Translations under genes and position numbers: made by a program | NCBI RefSeq assembly: GCF_000767615.3 | Contig: NZ_CP009553.3 | Span: forward strand, 1,426,001-1,490,000 | Length of the DNA: 64,000 bases | Reading direction: 5' to 3' | From: Pandoraea pnomenusa | GTDB lineage: Bacteria > Pseudomonadota > Gammaproteobacteria > Burkholderiales > Burkholderiaceae | Shown: piece by piece, positions 38,895 to 48,521 of the stretch | Numbering within the stretch: the stretch's first letter is position 1 | How the letters are laid out: every line of letters starts with the position of its first letter | The notes under the pieces: model-generated | Told to the model about the DNA's origin: nothing | The model's database searches: none | The model's input: only the letters and a program-made list of their open reading frames with translations

Positions 38895-38978
38895 GATGCA
38901 AAGCCACAACGGTGCCCGTATTCCGGAAGTCCGGGGCGGCGCGTCATGGCAGTCTCCGAAGCCTCCTTTTTTCACCTG

Positions 38979-38994
38979 CCCGCCGCGCGGCGGG
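38979..38994. repeat. Perfect 16-bp GC palindrome
   Basis: CCCGCCGCGCGGCGGG, 17 bases before the start codon of the effector-like gene and just before its GGAGG ribosome site. It could fold in the mRNA leader and limit translation. Confidence 0.5.
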
Positions 38995-39010
38995 CCACCC
39001 GGAGGTATCG

Positions 39011-40606
39011 ATGCCCTTGAAATGCTTGCCCACGACTTTCACCCGGTGTCTCGGACTGTCACAACCCGGTGACTCGTCGCCATCCTCGGGGACTTCCTCG
39101 CGCATGGCGCGGGAAATGACGCGCGCCGGGCACGTGCTGCCGGACTCGGACGAGCCCGGTACGTCGCAATCGCCTATTTATGCGCGCGTGCGAAAGCCCA
39201 CGCGGCTGCCCGCGTGCGCTGCGCGGGACCCGGCGGTGGCGTGCGGCGAGGCGGGCGCGTCGAGCGAGATCCCCAACCCGATCCGGCTTTGGGGGCAGTA
39301 CGATCCCGCCCCCGACTGGGCGGCGCCGACCGATGCACAGGGTTGGGCCGACTTCTACAAGGTCAACACGGCCAAGCTCATCGACATCGACGGCAGATGC
39401 ACGCGCTATGGCCTGATCGAACTGGGCGGATTCCGGTTCATCGTCGGCCCGACGGCCGCGTCGCGGGAGGCGGGCGCGCTCACGGCCATCCTCAAGGCGC
39501 ACACCCAGATCGGTGCCGTGTTCTCCGTCGAGCCGTGGACGCCACCTGCGGATTCGCTGTCCGGCGCCCGAGGAGAGACCGGAAAATCCGATCGCCGTTC
39601 GGGCTACCAGGAGAAGCCCATCGGCGCTTACATCGCCCGCATTCAGCGCGCAAGCGATCCGGCCCGGACCGGCGCGGCGGCGCCATCATCGTCATCGTCC
39701 GGCGCGAGGCCGGTGAGTCTGGCGGGCGGACTGTCTCACGTGAAATTCATGGAGTTCGAGGGGATGGCGCATCACAATACGGTGATCGCGGGCCGCACCC
39801 TGTGGGAGGCCGGGCGCGGCGTGGCCGAATTCATGCGTCAGAATCCCGGCAAGATCGCGCTCGTCTGCTCGACGAACGGCATTGCGCGTCCCAGCGCGGT
39901 CATCGCCAGCGCCGCATTGCAGCTCACGAACGGGGACGCCGCGCTCCGGGCTGCGATCTCCGACGCGGTCGTCACGCAACGCTCGGAAGAAAGTGCACGT
40001 CACATCGACGCTGCCTCGGACAGCTTCGACAACATTGCCGAACTGGCCTCGCTCATCGCCATGCTGCGCAGGCCGGGCAGGGGAGACGAAGCCCAGGAGC
40101 GCAAGGTTTACCTGCTCATGCAGCGTCTCGAGACGCTCATGACCAAGCCGAACGCCGACGTTACCTGGCGCAGCCGCGAGGGGCGCTGCAAAGTGGCAGA
40201 CATTTTCGAGGCGCATTTCGAACACGTGGCGCCATTGCTGGCTTCGGCGGGTCTGCCGATCGGCACGGCGCTGCTGTGGCTTGGCGGGGAGATGCGCGTG
40301 AGCGGTGTGCTCAGATTCCTCACGCCTGGCTACGTCGAGCGGCATCTCGACCGGATCTCGCTGCAGCCCATCGATCCGGAGGATCCGAACGCCGTGCGCC
40401 TGGTCTCGCTCGATGACCGCGACCTCGTCTGCGACAACAAATACTACGACGTCGCGTCGGTGGCGGATTGGTATCGGCAGTGCAAGCGGTCGGGGCGGGC
40501 CGACGGCATGACGAATCCGATCTCGCGCGTGCCCGTCATCGCGCTGCTCGTCCGGGCGTCGGAAAGGGCGCGGCTCGCGCCGCAGTTCCTGCCGTCGTCC
40601 GTCTGA
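39011..40606 (+). CDS. Effector-like protein with degenerate phosphatase-like and U-box-like regions
   Basis: Predicted 531 residues with no signal peptide or membrane segment. GGAGG five bases before the ATG at 39011 fixes the start. Residues about 1-115 are low-complexity. Residues about 128-330 resemble a dual-specificity phosphatase: FRFIVGPTAASREAGALTAI, then EAGRGVAEFMRQNPGKIALV, then CSTNGIARPSAVIASAALQL from Cys286. The P-loop-like segment is C-x6-R, one residue longer than the phosphatase CX5R, so activity is doubtful. Residues about 463-512 (VSLDDRDLVCDNKYYDVASV ... MTNPISRVPV) recall a U-box E3 ligase fold. Both assignments are by eye. It stands alone between a terminator and purC, in a housekeeping region. 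Confidence 0.7.
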   Translation: MPLKCLPTTFTRCLGLSQPGDSSPSSGTSSRMAREMTRAGHVLPDSDEPGTSQSPIYARVRKPTRLPACAARDPAVACGEAGASSEIPNPIRLWGQYDPAPDWAAPTDAQGWADFYKVNTAKLIDIDGRCTRYGLIELGGFRFIVGPTAASREAGALTAILKAHTQIGAVFSVEPWTPPADSLSGARGETGKSDRRSGYQEKPIGAYIARIQRASDPARTGAAAPSSSSSGARPVSLAGGLSHVKFMEFEGMAHHNTVIAGRTLWEAGRGVAEFMRQNPGKIALVCSTNGIARPSAVIASAALQLTNGDAALRAAISDAVVTQRSEESARHIDAASDSFDNIAELASLIAMLRRPGRGDEAQERKVYLLMQRLETLMTKPNADVTWRSREGRCKVADIFEAHFEHVAPLLASAGLPIGTALLWLGGEMRVSGVLRFLTPGYVERHLDRISLQPIDPEDPNAVRLVSLDDRDLVCDNKYYDVASVADWYRQCKRSGRADGMTNPISRVPVIALLVRASERARLAPQFLPSSV

Positions 40607-40737
40607 TCTTTTCGGATTTCACGGGGCAGCTCGCGCCCTGAACCCTGCCCGGCATCCCGCCGGGCCGACATCTTCGTGAAACGGCCCCCAACGCGCGTAT
40701 AATTACGCCTTTGCCCTTCCTGATATTGGGTCCCGCC

Positions 40738-41643
40738 GTGACTACCCCCGCCCTGAACGCCCTGTACGAATCCTCCCTCAAGAGCCTGCCGCTGCTCTCG
40801 CGCGGCAAAGTGCGCGACAACTACGCCGTTGGCGACGACAAGCTGCTGATCGTGACGACGGACCGCCTCTCGGCGTTCGACGTGATCATGGGCGAGCCGA
40901 TTCCGGGCAAGGGCCGCGTGCTCAACCAGATGGCGAACTTCTGGTTCGACAAGCTCTCGCATGTGGTGCCGAACCATCTCACTGGCGTGTCACCCGAGTC
41001 GGTCGTCGCCGCCGACGAAGTTGCACAGGTTGCCGGCCGCGCGGTGGTCGTCAAGCGCCTGAAGCCGATTCTCGTGGAAGCCGTGGTGCGTGGCTATCTG
41101 GCCGGCAGCGGCTGGAAGGACTACCAGGCCACGGGTGCCGTGTGCGGCGTGAAGCTGCCGGCCGGCCTGCAGAACGCGCAGCAACTGCCCGAGCCGATCT
41201 TCACCCCGGCCGCCAAGGCCGAGCTGGGCGAGCACGACGAGAACATCAGCTTCGACGACATGATCGGTCGTGTGGGCCGCGAGCTGGCCGAGCAGATCCG
41301 TGACATCTCGATCCGCCTGTACAAGGAAGCGGCCGCCTACGCGGCCACGCGCGGCATCATCATCGCCGACACGAAGTTCGAATTCGGCCTGGACGACGAA
41401 GGCAAGCTGCATTTGATGGACGAAGCGCTGACGGCCGATTCGTCGCGCTTCTGGCCGGCCGATTCGTACGCCGTGGGCAGCAATCCGCCGTCGTTCGACA
41501 AGCAGTTCGTGCGCGACTGGCTCGAAACGCAGCCGTGGGGCAAGACGCCGCCGGCGCCGAAACTGCCCGACGAGGTCGTGCAGAAGACGGCCGCCAAGTA
41601 CCGCGAGGCGCTCGAGCGCCTGACCGGCCAGCAACTGGCCTGA
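40738..41643 (+). CDS. purC: Phosphoribosylaminoimidazole-succinocarboxamide synthase
   Basis: Predicted 301 residues. SAICAR synthetase motifs include [32 protein letters not shown] and [15 protein letters not shown]. It condenses CAIR with aspartate in purine synthesis. Start assigned to the GTG at 40738, which fits the family N-terminus; a TTG at 40711 is in frame but unlikely. A TATAAT lies at 40699-40704, about 34 bases upstream, giving a short leader. First of purC-purE-purK-sua5. Confidence 0.96.
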   Translation: MTTPALNALYESSLKSLPLLSRGKVRDNYAVGDDKLLIVTTDRLSAFDVIMGEPIPGKGRVLNQMANFWFDKLSHVVPNHLTGVSPESVVAADEVAQVAGRAVVVKRLKPILVEAVVRGYLAGSGWKDYQATGAVCGVKLPAGLQNAQQLPEPIFTPAAKAELGEHDENISFDDMIGRVGRELAEQIRDISIRLYKEAAAYAATRGIIIADTKFEFGLDDEGKLHLMDEALTADSSRFWPADSYAVGSNPPSFDKQFVRDWLETQPWGKTPPAPKLPDEVVQKTAAKYREALERLTGQQLA

Positions 41644-41659
41644 GCGGAGCATCGGCAAG

Positions 41660-42166
41660 ATGAGCGAGAAACAAGCCTTGGCCCCGCGCGTGGGCGTGGT
41701 GATGGGGTCCAACTCGGACTGGGAAGTGATGAAGAACGCGGCCGCCATCCTGGCCGAGTTCGGCGTGCCGTATGAGGCACAGGTCGTCTCGGCGCACCGC
41801 ATGCCCGACGACATGTTCCGCTACGCCGAAGCGGCGCGCGAGCGCGGCCTCGTCGCGATCATCGCCGGCGCGGGCGGTGCGGCCCACCTGCCGGGCATGA
41901 TCGCCGCCAAGACGACGGTGCCGGTGCTCGGCGTGCCGGTGCCGAGTAAATACCTGCGCGGCGAGGATTCGCTGCTCTCGATCGTCCAGATGCCCAAGGG
42001 CGTGCCGGTCGCGACCTTCGCCATTGGCGAGGCGGGCGCGGCCAACGCCGCCTTGTTCGCGGTCTCGATGCTCGCGGCCGACGACAAGGCGCTCTCGGAC
42101 AAGCTCGACGCGTTTCGCGCGAAGCAGACCGAAGCGGCGCGCGGCATGACGCTGCCGGCACTGTAA
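41660..42166 (+). CDS. purE: N5-carboxyaminoimidazole ribonucleotide mutase
   Basis: Predicted 168 residues, usual size for class I Pur[21 protein letters not shown] and [12 protein letters not shown] form the active site. It converts the PurK product N5-CAIR to CAIR. Lies 16 bases after purC. Confidence 0.97.
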   Translation: MSEKQALAPRVGVVMGSNSDWEVMKNAAAILAEFGVPYEAQVVSAHRMPDDMFRYAEAARERGLVAIIAGAGGAAHLPGMIAAKTTVPVLGVPVPSKYLRGEDSLLSIVQMPKGVPVATFAIGEAGAANAALFAVSMLAADDKALSDKLDAFRAKQTEAARGMTLPAL

Positions 42167-42207
42167 AAGAAAAGATCGTCCCCGCTACTGTCAGCGCCTC
42201 ACTCAAG

Positions 42208-43401
42208 ATGAATTCTGCCTCCGCTGCGCCCATCCTTCCCGGCCAATGGCTGGGCATGCTGGGCGGCGGCCAACTCGGCCGCATGTTCTGTTTCGCCGCT
42301 CAGTCGATGGGCTACAAGGTCTGCGTGCTCGATCCGGACCCGCGTTGCCCGGCCGGCGCCGTGGCCGACCGCCTGATCGTTGCCGACTATCGCGACGAGG
42401 CGGCGCTGGCCGAGCTGGCCGCGCTGTGTCCGGCCGTCTCGACCGAGTTCGAGAACGTGCCGTCGCAGTCGCTCGACTACCTCGCGCAAACCACGACGGT
42501 GAGCCCTGCCGGGCGCTGCGTGGCGATCGCGCAGGACCGCGTTGCGGAGAAGCGTTTCATCGAGCGTTGCGGTGTGCCGGTGGCCCCGCATCTCGTCATC
42601 GAATCGAACGACGCACTCGCCGCCATTGGCGACGTCGCCATTTCGAGCGTGCTGCCCGGTATTCTGAAGACGGCTCGCATGGGTTACGACGGCAAGGGCC
42701 AGGTGCGCGTGAATACGCCTGCCGAAGCGCGCGACGCCTACGCCGCGCTGGGCGGCGTGCCGTGCGTGCTGGAAAAGCGCCTGGCGCTGGCCTTCGAAGT
42801 GTCGGTGCTGAGCGCGCGTGGCGCCGACGGCACGGTGGCCACCTATCCGCTCGCCCAGAACGTGCACATCGACGGCATCCTCGCGACCACGACGGTGCCG
42901 GCGCCCGACGCCGCCCCGGCGCTCGCCGACGCGGCGCGTGCGGCCGCGGCCACGATCGCGTCGCAGATGGACTATGTCGGCGTGCTGTGCGTCGAGTTCT
43001 TCATTCTCCAGGACGGTTCGCTCGTAGCCAACGAAATGGCGCCGCGCCCGCACAACAGCGGTCACTACACGATCGATGCCTGCGCCGCGAGCCAGTTCGA
43101 GCAGCAGGTGCGCGCGATGGCCGGCCTGCCGCTCGGCGAGACGCGTCAGCATTCGCCGGCGGTGATGCTCAACGTGCTCGGCGACGTGTGGTTCACGGGC
43201 GACGCCAAGGATCAGCCGCGCACACCCGCATGGCACGACGTGGTGGCGTTGCCGTCGGCACGCCTGCATCTGTACGGCAAGGAAGACGCGCGCGTGGGCC
43301 GCAAGATGGGGCACATCACGTTCGCCGGTGCCTCGCTGGACGAAGCCCGCGCGGCGTGCAGGAAGGCCGCGGCGAGCCTGAACATCGCGCTGGAAGACTG
43401 A
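42208..43401 (+). CDS. purK: 5-(carboxyamino)imidazole ribonucleotide synthase
   Basis: Predicted 397 residues. ATP-grasp enzyme with [20 protein letters not shown] at the N-terminus, [13 protein letters not shown], and [14 protein letters not shown]. It carboxylates AIR with bicarbonate and ATP, feeding PurE. Follows purE by 41 bases. Confidence 0.97.
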   Translation: MNSASAAPILPGQWLGMLGGGQLGRMFCFAAQSMGYKVCVLDPDPRCPAGAVADRLIVADYRDEAALAELAALCPAVSTEFENVPSQSLDYLAQTTTVSPAGRCVAIAQDRVAEKRFIERCGVPVAPHLVIESNDALAAIGDVAISSVLPGILKTARMGYDGKGQVRVNTPAEARDAYAALGGVPCVLEKRLALAFEVSVLSARGADGTVATYPLAQNVHIDGILATTTVPAPDAAPALADAARAAAATIASQMDYVGVLCVEFFILQDGSLVANEMAPRPHNSGHYTIDACAASQFEQQVRAMAGLPLGETRQHSPAVMLNVLGDVWFTGDAKDQPRTPAWHDVVALPSARLHLYGKEDARVGRKMGHITFAGASLDEARAACRKAAASLNIALED

Positions 43402-43404
43402 GCC

Positions 43405-44466
43405 ATGACGACCGCTTCGCCGCCGCAAGCGCCGCGCATCGTCATGCCGTCGGACGACGCCATCGAGCGGGCGGCCGAACAACTCGCCGCCGGCGAGCTG
43501 GTCGCGTTCCCGACAGAGACGGTCTACGGCCTGGGCGGCGACGCGGAGAATCCGGCGGCGGTGGCGGCGATCTATGCCGCGAAGGGCCGGCCGGCCAATC
43601 ATCCCGTCATCGTGCACTTTTCGCCGGACGGCGATCCGGGCTACTGGAGCGACGACGTCACGCCTGCGGCACGCAAGCTGATGGATGCGTTCTGGCCGGG
43701 CCCGCTCACGCTGATTCTCAAGCGCGCTCCGCATATTCCCGACGCCGTCTCCGGTGGCCAGGATTCGGTGGGGCTGCGTTGCCCGTCGCACCCCGTGGCC
43801 CAGGCACTGCTGCGCGCATTCGAGCGGATCAAGGGCGGGCAGGGCGGCGTGGCGGCGCCGTCGGCCAATCGCTTCGGGCAGGTCAGCCCGACGGCTGCGC
43901 AACACGTGCGCGACGAATTCGCCGGATTGCCGGGCGTGACGGTGCATGTGCTCGACGGCGGCGAGGCGGCCGTCGGGATCGAATCGACCATCGTGGACCT
44001 GTCGCGCGGATTTCCGGCATTGCTGCGTCCCGGACACATCACGCCGGAGCAGATCGCCGAAGTGCTGGGCGAGATGCCGCGTCTGCCGGGGCAAGATGTC
44101 GACGCACCGCGTGCATCGGGCACGCTCAAGGCACATTACGCGCCCCGTACGCCGCTCTATCTGTGCGACGCGGCGCAGTTCGCGCCGGCGCTGGCGGTGC
44201 GTCCGCAGGGTGAGCGGGTGGCCGTGGCGGCGTTCGCGCCCACGCTCGCCGCATTGCCTGCCGACGTTGTCGCGTCGAAGGACGTTGTGCGGATCGTGCT
44301 GCCGGCAACGCCCGCGGCGCTGGCCACCGATCTGTACGCGATGTTGCGCCGCCTCGATCGCGCCGACGTCACGCACATTCTGTTCGAGCGCCTGCCCGAC
44401 ACGCCCGCGTGGGCCGCTGTGGGCGACCGCCTCGGGCGCGCCGCGGCGGCGTTCGAGCGCGCATAA
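43405..44466 (+). CDS. Threonylcarbamoyl-AMP synthase (Sua5/YwlC/YrdC family)
   Basis: Predicted 353 residues, the long Sua5 form. The YrdC domain carries VAFPTETVYGLGGDA and KGRPANHPVIVH near the N-terminus, and the C-terminal Sua5 domain follows ASGTLKAHYAPRTPLY. It makes L-threonylcarbamoyladenylate for the t6A37 tRNA modification. It starts 4 bases after purK, so it is almost certainly translated from the same mRNA. Confidence 0.95.
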   Translation: MTTASPPQAPRIVMPSDDAIERAAEQLAAGELVAFPTETVYGLGGDAENPAAVAAIYAAKGRPANHPVIVHFSPDGDPGYWSDDVTPAARKLMDAFWPGPLTLILKRAPHIPDAVSGGQDSVGLRCPSHPVAQALLRAFERIKGGQGGVAAPSANRFGQVSPTAAQHVRDEFAGLPGVTVHVLDGGEAAVGIESTIVDLSRGFPALLRPGHITPEQIAEVLGEMPRLPGQDVDAPRASGTLKAHYAPRTPLYLCDAAQFAPALAVRPQGERVAVAAFAPTLAALPADVVASKDVVRIVLPATPAALATDLYAMLRRLDRADVTHILFERLPDTPAWAAVGDRLGRAAAAFERA

Positions 44467-44616
44467 GGCGAATCACGCGAATCACGCGTATCGCTCGAAC
44501 GCGGCATACCTGTGCTGCCTGTCGCAGGGCGGCGTCCGCCACCATGTCACAACGCCGACGTCCACCCCACGACATCGCCCTGCGCTGATCCACGCCGCCT
44601 CGCCGGCGTGGGGGCG

Positions 44617-45585
44617 TCAAAGCCCTTTTCGCGAAGCGCCGGCCGCGCCGTCCTGGCTCACCCCTGCGACGTCACCCAGCTGTCCGAGGCCTCCCGCCGC
44701 TGCCGCATCCGCCAGCCCCCGAGCATTCGCCGGGGCACTTGACGTCTGCGCCGCTTGCCAGGCATGGCGCCACTCGGGCGGTCCGAAAAGCGCCATGGCC
44801 TTGTTGCGCCAGCCGGGCATCGTGACGACATCGCGCGCCATCGTGCGCCACTCGTGAAACGTCAGCGTGATCGGGTTGTGCGTGTGAATCGGGTCGACGA
44901 TCCCGTACTCGCAGGGCTCGGCCTCGCTCTCCGGGACGTATGAGCCGAACATCCGGTCCCAGATGACGAGCACACCCGCGTAGTTGCGGTCGATGTAACG
45001 CGGATTGCGTGCGTGGTGAGCGCGATGGATCGACGGCGTATTGAGTACGTACTCGAGCCACCCCAGCTTCGGAATCGCCTGCGTGTGGACGAAGAACTGG
45101 AACGCGAGATTGAGCAGCACCACGCCAACGATCTGCGTGGGGGTGAAGCCGATGAGTGCCATGGGCGTCCAGAACAGCCACATGCCCGCCACCGGGTACA
45201 TCAGGCTCTGCCGGAACGCCGTCGACAGATTGAGCCGTTCGGACGAGTGATGCACCACGTGCGCGGCCCACAGCCAGCGAATGCGATGGCTGGCACGATG
45301 GAACACGTAGTACAGAAAGTCCTGCACGACGAAGAGCAGCAGGAAGCCCAGCCAGCCGCCGGGCATCGTATAGAGGCGGTAGTGATCGTAAAGCCATGCA
45401 TAGAAAGGCACGACCAGCAGCCATGCCAGTTTGTCGGCGCCCTGATGCATGAGTGCGAGCGTGGCGTTGCTCACGGTGTCCTTCAGGCTGTACATGCCGG
45501 GGCGGCGGCGCCAGTACCAGGCTTCGATGCCGATGCACAGCACGAATACCGGGGCGAGCGCCAGCAGGATCAACTCGACGTTCAT
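44617..45585 (-). CDS. Sterol desaturase/fatty acid hydroxylase superfamily protein
   Basis: Predicted 322-residue membrane protein. The di-iron histidine boxes are HRASH, HVVHHS and HRAHHARN, with about four to five membrane segments in the first 210 residues. The superfamily hydroxylates or desaturates lipids; bacteria without sterols use it on membrane or hopanoid lipids. Substrate unknown. Start at 45585 with AGGAG/GAGG upstream. The last 35 residues are Ala/Gly-rich. Confidence 0.88.
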   Translation of the reverse strand: MNVELILLALAPVFVLCIGIEAWYWRRRPGMYSLKDTVSNATLALMHQGADKLAWLLVVPFYAWLYDHYRLYTMPGGWLGFLLLFVVQDFLYYVFHRASHRIRWLWAAHVVHHSSERLNLSTAFRQSLMYPVAGMWLFWTPMALIGFTPTQIVGVVLLNLAFQFFVHTQAIPKLGWLEYVLNTPSIHRAHHARNPRYIDRNYAGVLVIWDRMFGSYVPESEAEPCEYGIVDPIHTHNPITLTFHEWRTMARDVVTMPGWRNKAMALFGPPEWRHAWQAAQTSSAPANARGLADAAAAGGLGQLGDVAGVSQDGAAGASRKGL

Positions 45586-45770
45586 GACCTCGCGTCTCCT
45601 CACGATTGGGTCATCTGAACCGGCGCCCCTTGCGTCTCGCTTGTCGTGATTCCCTGGCGAAGGTGGCACCGATGGAACGTCTATTCTGACGCGAATGCGC
45701 CCGGAGAACGCGCGCGTTAGAGGGAAACGTCAAATGTGGCGTCGGGCGCGTTCGCCATGCGCGCGGACGT

Positions 45771-47300
45771 TCAGGGCGCGTGCTGGTACACCCAGGAGAT
45801 GAGGGCGTCGTTGAAGCCGCGTGCGTTGCTCGCGCGCGGGTCGTTGACCAGCGAGACAACGACGTAGGTGTTGCCCGTGCGCGTGCCGACGTAGCCGGCC
45901 ACGGCGGTCACGTCGTCCAGCGTGCCGGTCTTGATGTGGGCGTTGCCGGCCACGTCGCGATTCGTAAGACGGTTGCGCATGGTGCCGTCCACCCCCACGG
46001 TCGGCATCGACTCGACAAGCACTTGCCCGGTCGGGCTGTTGATGCCGTGTTGCAGCAGTGTCGCGAGTTCGGACGCGCTGATGCGCTCGATGCGCGACAG
46101 GCCCGAGCCGTTCTCGATGACGAGTCCGGGCATGGCGAAATCGTTCCTGTCGAGCCAGCGATCGAGGACGTCGCGCGAGCGGGCGATGCTCGCGGGGTGT
46201 TTGTAGTTATCGGCGGCGAGCCCGAGCGTGAGGAACAGTTGGCGCGCCATCACGTTATTGCTGAACTTGTTCATGTCGTGAACGACGTCGGCCAGCGTCT
46301 GACCTCGGTGGGTGACGAGCAAACGGGCGCCCGGGGGCACGGTGCCGGTGCGCACATTGCCGTTGAACTGTCCGCCCGACGCCTGCCATAGCGCGCGAAA
46401 GCCGCCAAGGAAGAAGCGGTCGCGATCGGGCGCCGCCACGTTCCAGCCCTTGTCCTCGCAAGACGCCGGGTAATTGCCGGAGAAGCGCGCCACGTAGGCA
46501 CCGTCCGCGGTTGTGCTGAGCGTCGGGTGGATGCGCGTGAGCCAGTCGCCGCAATTGCCCGCGGGCGACGACGCCATGTCGTTCGCCACTTGCAGATTCG
46601 CCAGCGGCGGCAGCACGTTCACGTCGACCGTACCGTTCGCGTTGCCCGCGAAGCTGAACGACATCGCCTTGAAGGAATACAGGAGCGGATCGGGCGCGAC
46701 GTTGTAGGGGCGGTCGTCCTCGCCATCGATCGCACCCGTCGCGCCGATGTCCGAACTGTAGGCCGAGCGGTCGAGCACGATGTCGCCATTGATGTTGGTC
46801 ACGCCGGCGTTGCGCAGCTCGGCCACGAACTTCTCCATCTCTTCGGGCACGAGCTTCGGATCGCCCGTGCCCTTGAAATACAGGTTGCCGTCGAGCGTGC
46901 GTCCGTCCGACGTACCGTCGGTGAAGGCCTGCGTGCGCCAGCGATAGTCCGGGCCCAGCGTATCGAGCGCGGCAATGGTGGTGACAAGTTTCATCGTCGA
47001 GGCCGGGTTGCGCGGCACGCCGGGGTTCATGGCGAGCAGGGGCGCCGCAATGCGGCCTCGCGTTTGCAGCGGATTGTCGACCTTCGCGACGATAACGCTC
47101 ACGTTTGCGGCGGGCACCTTGCTCGCTGCAAGCGCGCGTGCCAGTTCGGGCGGCAGCGGCGTTGCGTGCGCGGCGGTGGCAGGCACCTTGGGCATCTTCG
47201 CGTGCTTGAGCGGCTTTGCATATACGGGCGCGCTCGTCATGACCGCACTCGTCGCGAGCAGCAGCGCGAGCGCCAGGGCGGTGCGACCGGTGCCGCTCAT
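45771..47300 (-). CDS. dacB: D-alanyl-D-alanine carboxypeptidase/endopeptidase (PBP4, DacB)
   Basis: Predicted 509 residues. Signal peptide (TALALALLLATSAVMTSAPVYA) then a class C PBP4 fold: SxxK is Ser101-TM-Lys104, SxN is Ser347-NN and KTG starts at Lys457. It trims peptidoglycan stem peptides and cuts cross-links in the periplasm. Start chosen at 47300 because the signal peptide follows; an in-frame ATG at 47498 would add a His/Ala-rich lead of 66 residues. Divergent from the qseB-like gene. Confidence 0.92.
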   Translation of the reverse strand: MSGTGRTALALALLLATSAVMTSAPVYAKPLKHAKMPKVPATAAHATPLPPELARALAASKVPAANVSVIVAKVDNPLQTRGRIAAPLLAMNPGVPRNPASTMKLVTTIAALDTLGPDYRWRTQAFTDGTSDGRTLDGNLYFKGTGDPKLVPEEMEKFVAELRNAGVTNINGDIVLDRSAYSSDIGATGAIDGEDDRPYNVAPDPLLYSFKAMSFSFAGNANGTVDVNVLPPLANLQVANDMASSPAGNCGDWLTRIHPTLSTTADGAYVARFSGNYPASCEDKGWNVAAPDRDRFFLGGFRALWQASGGQFNGNVRTGTVPPGARLLVTHRGQTLADVVHDMNKFSNNVMARQLFLTLGLAADNYKHPASIARSRDVLDRWLDRNDFAMPGLVIENGSGLSRIERISASELATLLQHGINSPTGQVLVESMPTVGVDGTMRNRLTNRDVAGNAHIKTGTLDDVTAVAGYVGTRTGNTYVVVSLVNDPRASNARGFNDALISWVYQHAP

Positions 47301-47828
47301 GCGAGCTAGGCGAGGACGGCCGCGGAGCGTACTCGCCTCGCGAAGCGCGTGCGTCTGGCGCTCGGGCGTCGCACTGTGCGGCATCGCGTGCGCGGATGGG
47401 ACAGCCGCATGATGCGCATGGTGCGCATGGGGGACATCGGATGCATTGGGCGCGAGCAACGCGAAGGGTGTGCGGCTGTGCAGGCGTGAGGCGCGCATGG
47501 CGGGCGAGATTCTCCAATGTTGCGTGCTGCGTCCCGCCACACGGGAGTCGGGCCGCCGCGCAGGATGGGGGCGGGCGGCTCGGACGGCACTGTGCGGACG
47601 CAGCGGCGAAGCGATGAGGTGAGTCACTGCGCCGCGATGTGCGTCTGACATGCGCGGCGCCATGCGTGCCATTGTAAGACGGTCATGCAACGAACTGTCG
47701 CTACAATGAGTCGAAATCCCTTGAGTGTCACGCATAGGCAACAATCGGCGGGGCGGCGATGACCGCGTGTTCCCCGGATCCGACAGGCCTTCAGAGTGCG
47801 GACGACAGACGCTACCGGTGCCCGACCC
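47301..47828. other. Divergent region between dacB and the response regulator gene
   Basis: About 530 bases. 47301-47498 could be an N-terminal extension of DacB and contains a His/Ala-coding run with repeated atgcgc. CATTGTA (47670-47676) and TACAATG (47702-47708) form an inverted pair, each containing a TACAAT hexamer, one per strand, which could be the -10 elements of divergent promoters. Nothing else is recognised. Confidence 0.45.
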
Positions 47829-48521
47829 ATGCGAATCCTGTTGGTGGAAGACGATACGATGATTGCCGCTGCCGTGGTGAAAGGACTGCGGCAGGACGGT
47901 TGGACGGTCGATCACGTCGGCGACGGCCAGCGTGCACTCGACGCGCTCTCGATCGAAGCGTACGACGCGCTGCTGCTCGATCTCGGCTTGCCGCGTCGCG
48001 ACGGCATCGACGTGCTGCGCACCTTGCGCGCGCGTGGCCAGACGCTGCCGGTGCTCATCGCCACGGCGCGCGATGCCGTGGCCGACCGGGTGAAGGGGCT
48101 CGACGCCGGCGCCGACGACTATCTCGTCAAGCCTTTCGATCTCGACGAACTCGCGGCGCGCCTGCGCGCGCTGGTGCGCCGCCAGGCCGGGCGCAGCGAG
48201 CCGCTGCTGCGCCATGGTGCCATCGTGCTCGATCCGGCGACCCGGCAGGTGACTTGCGCGGGCGCGCCCGTCGTGCTCTCCGCACGCGAATACGCGGTGC
48301 TCGAAGCGCTGCTCAACCGGCCAGGCGCGGTATTGTCGAAGGGGCAGCTCGAAGAGCGTATTTACGGATGGGGGGAAGAAGTGGCGAGCAATGCGGTCGA
48401 GGTGCATATCCATGGACTGCGCAAGAAGCTGGGCGCCGATGCCATTCGCACGGTCCGCGGCGTCGGTTACATGATGCCCGCCGCATCCGTTGACGGCGCG
48501 TCGAGCGCGGGGTCGGACTGA
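47829..48521 (+). CDS. qseB: Response regulator, OmpR/QseB-PmrA subfamily
   Basis: Predicted 230 residues. Receiver: acidic pair Glu7-Asp8-Asp9, phospho-Asp51 in LLLDLGLP, and the Lys in YLVKPFDLDELAARL. DNA-binding: winged helix with LSKGQLEERIYGWGEEVASN followed by AVEVHIHGLRKKLG, close to QseB/PmrA. It binds direct repeats of CTTAA(G/T)-N5. Such a site precedes the degP-type gene at 50.74 kb. Its stop overlaps the kinase start by one base (TGATG). The symbol is by subfamily resemblance. Confidence 0.9.
   Translation: MRILLVEDDTMIAAAVVKGLRQDGWTVDHVGDGQRALDALSIEAYDALLLDLGLPRRDGIDVLRTLRARGQTLPVLIATARDAVADRVKGLDAGADDYLVKPFDLDELAARLRALVRRQAGRSEPLLRHGAIVLDPATRQVTCAGAPVVLSAREYAVLEALLNRPGAVLSKGQLEERIYGWGEEVASNAVEVHIHGLRKKLGADAIRTVRGVGYMMPAASVDGASSAGSD

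Noticed and set aside
47301..48413. Upstream extension of the dacB frame by 371 codons
   Set aside because: It crosses the divergent response regulator gene; a signal peptide begins at 47300. Only the short extension to 47498 remains possible.
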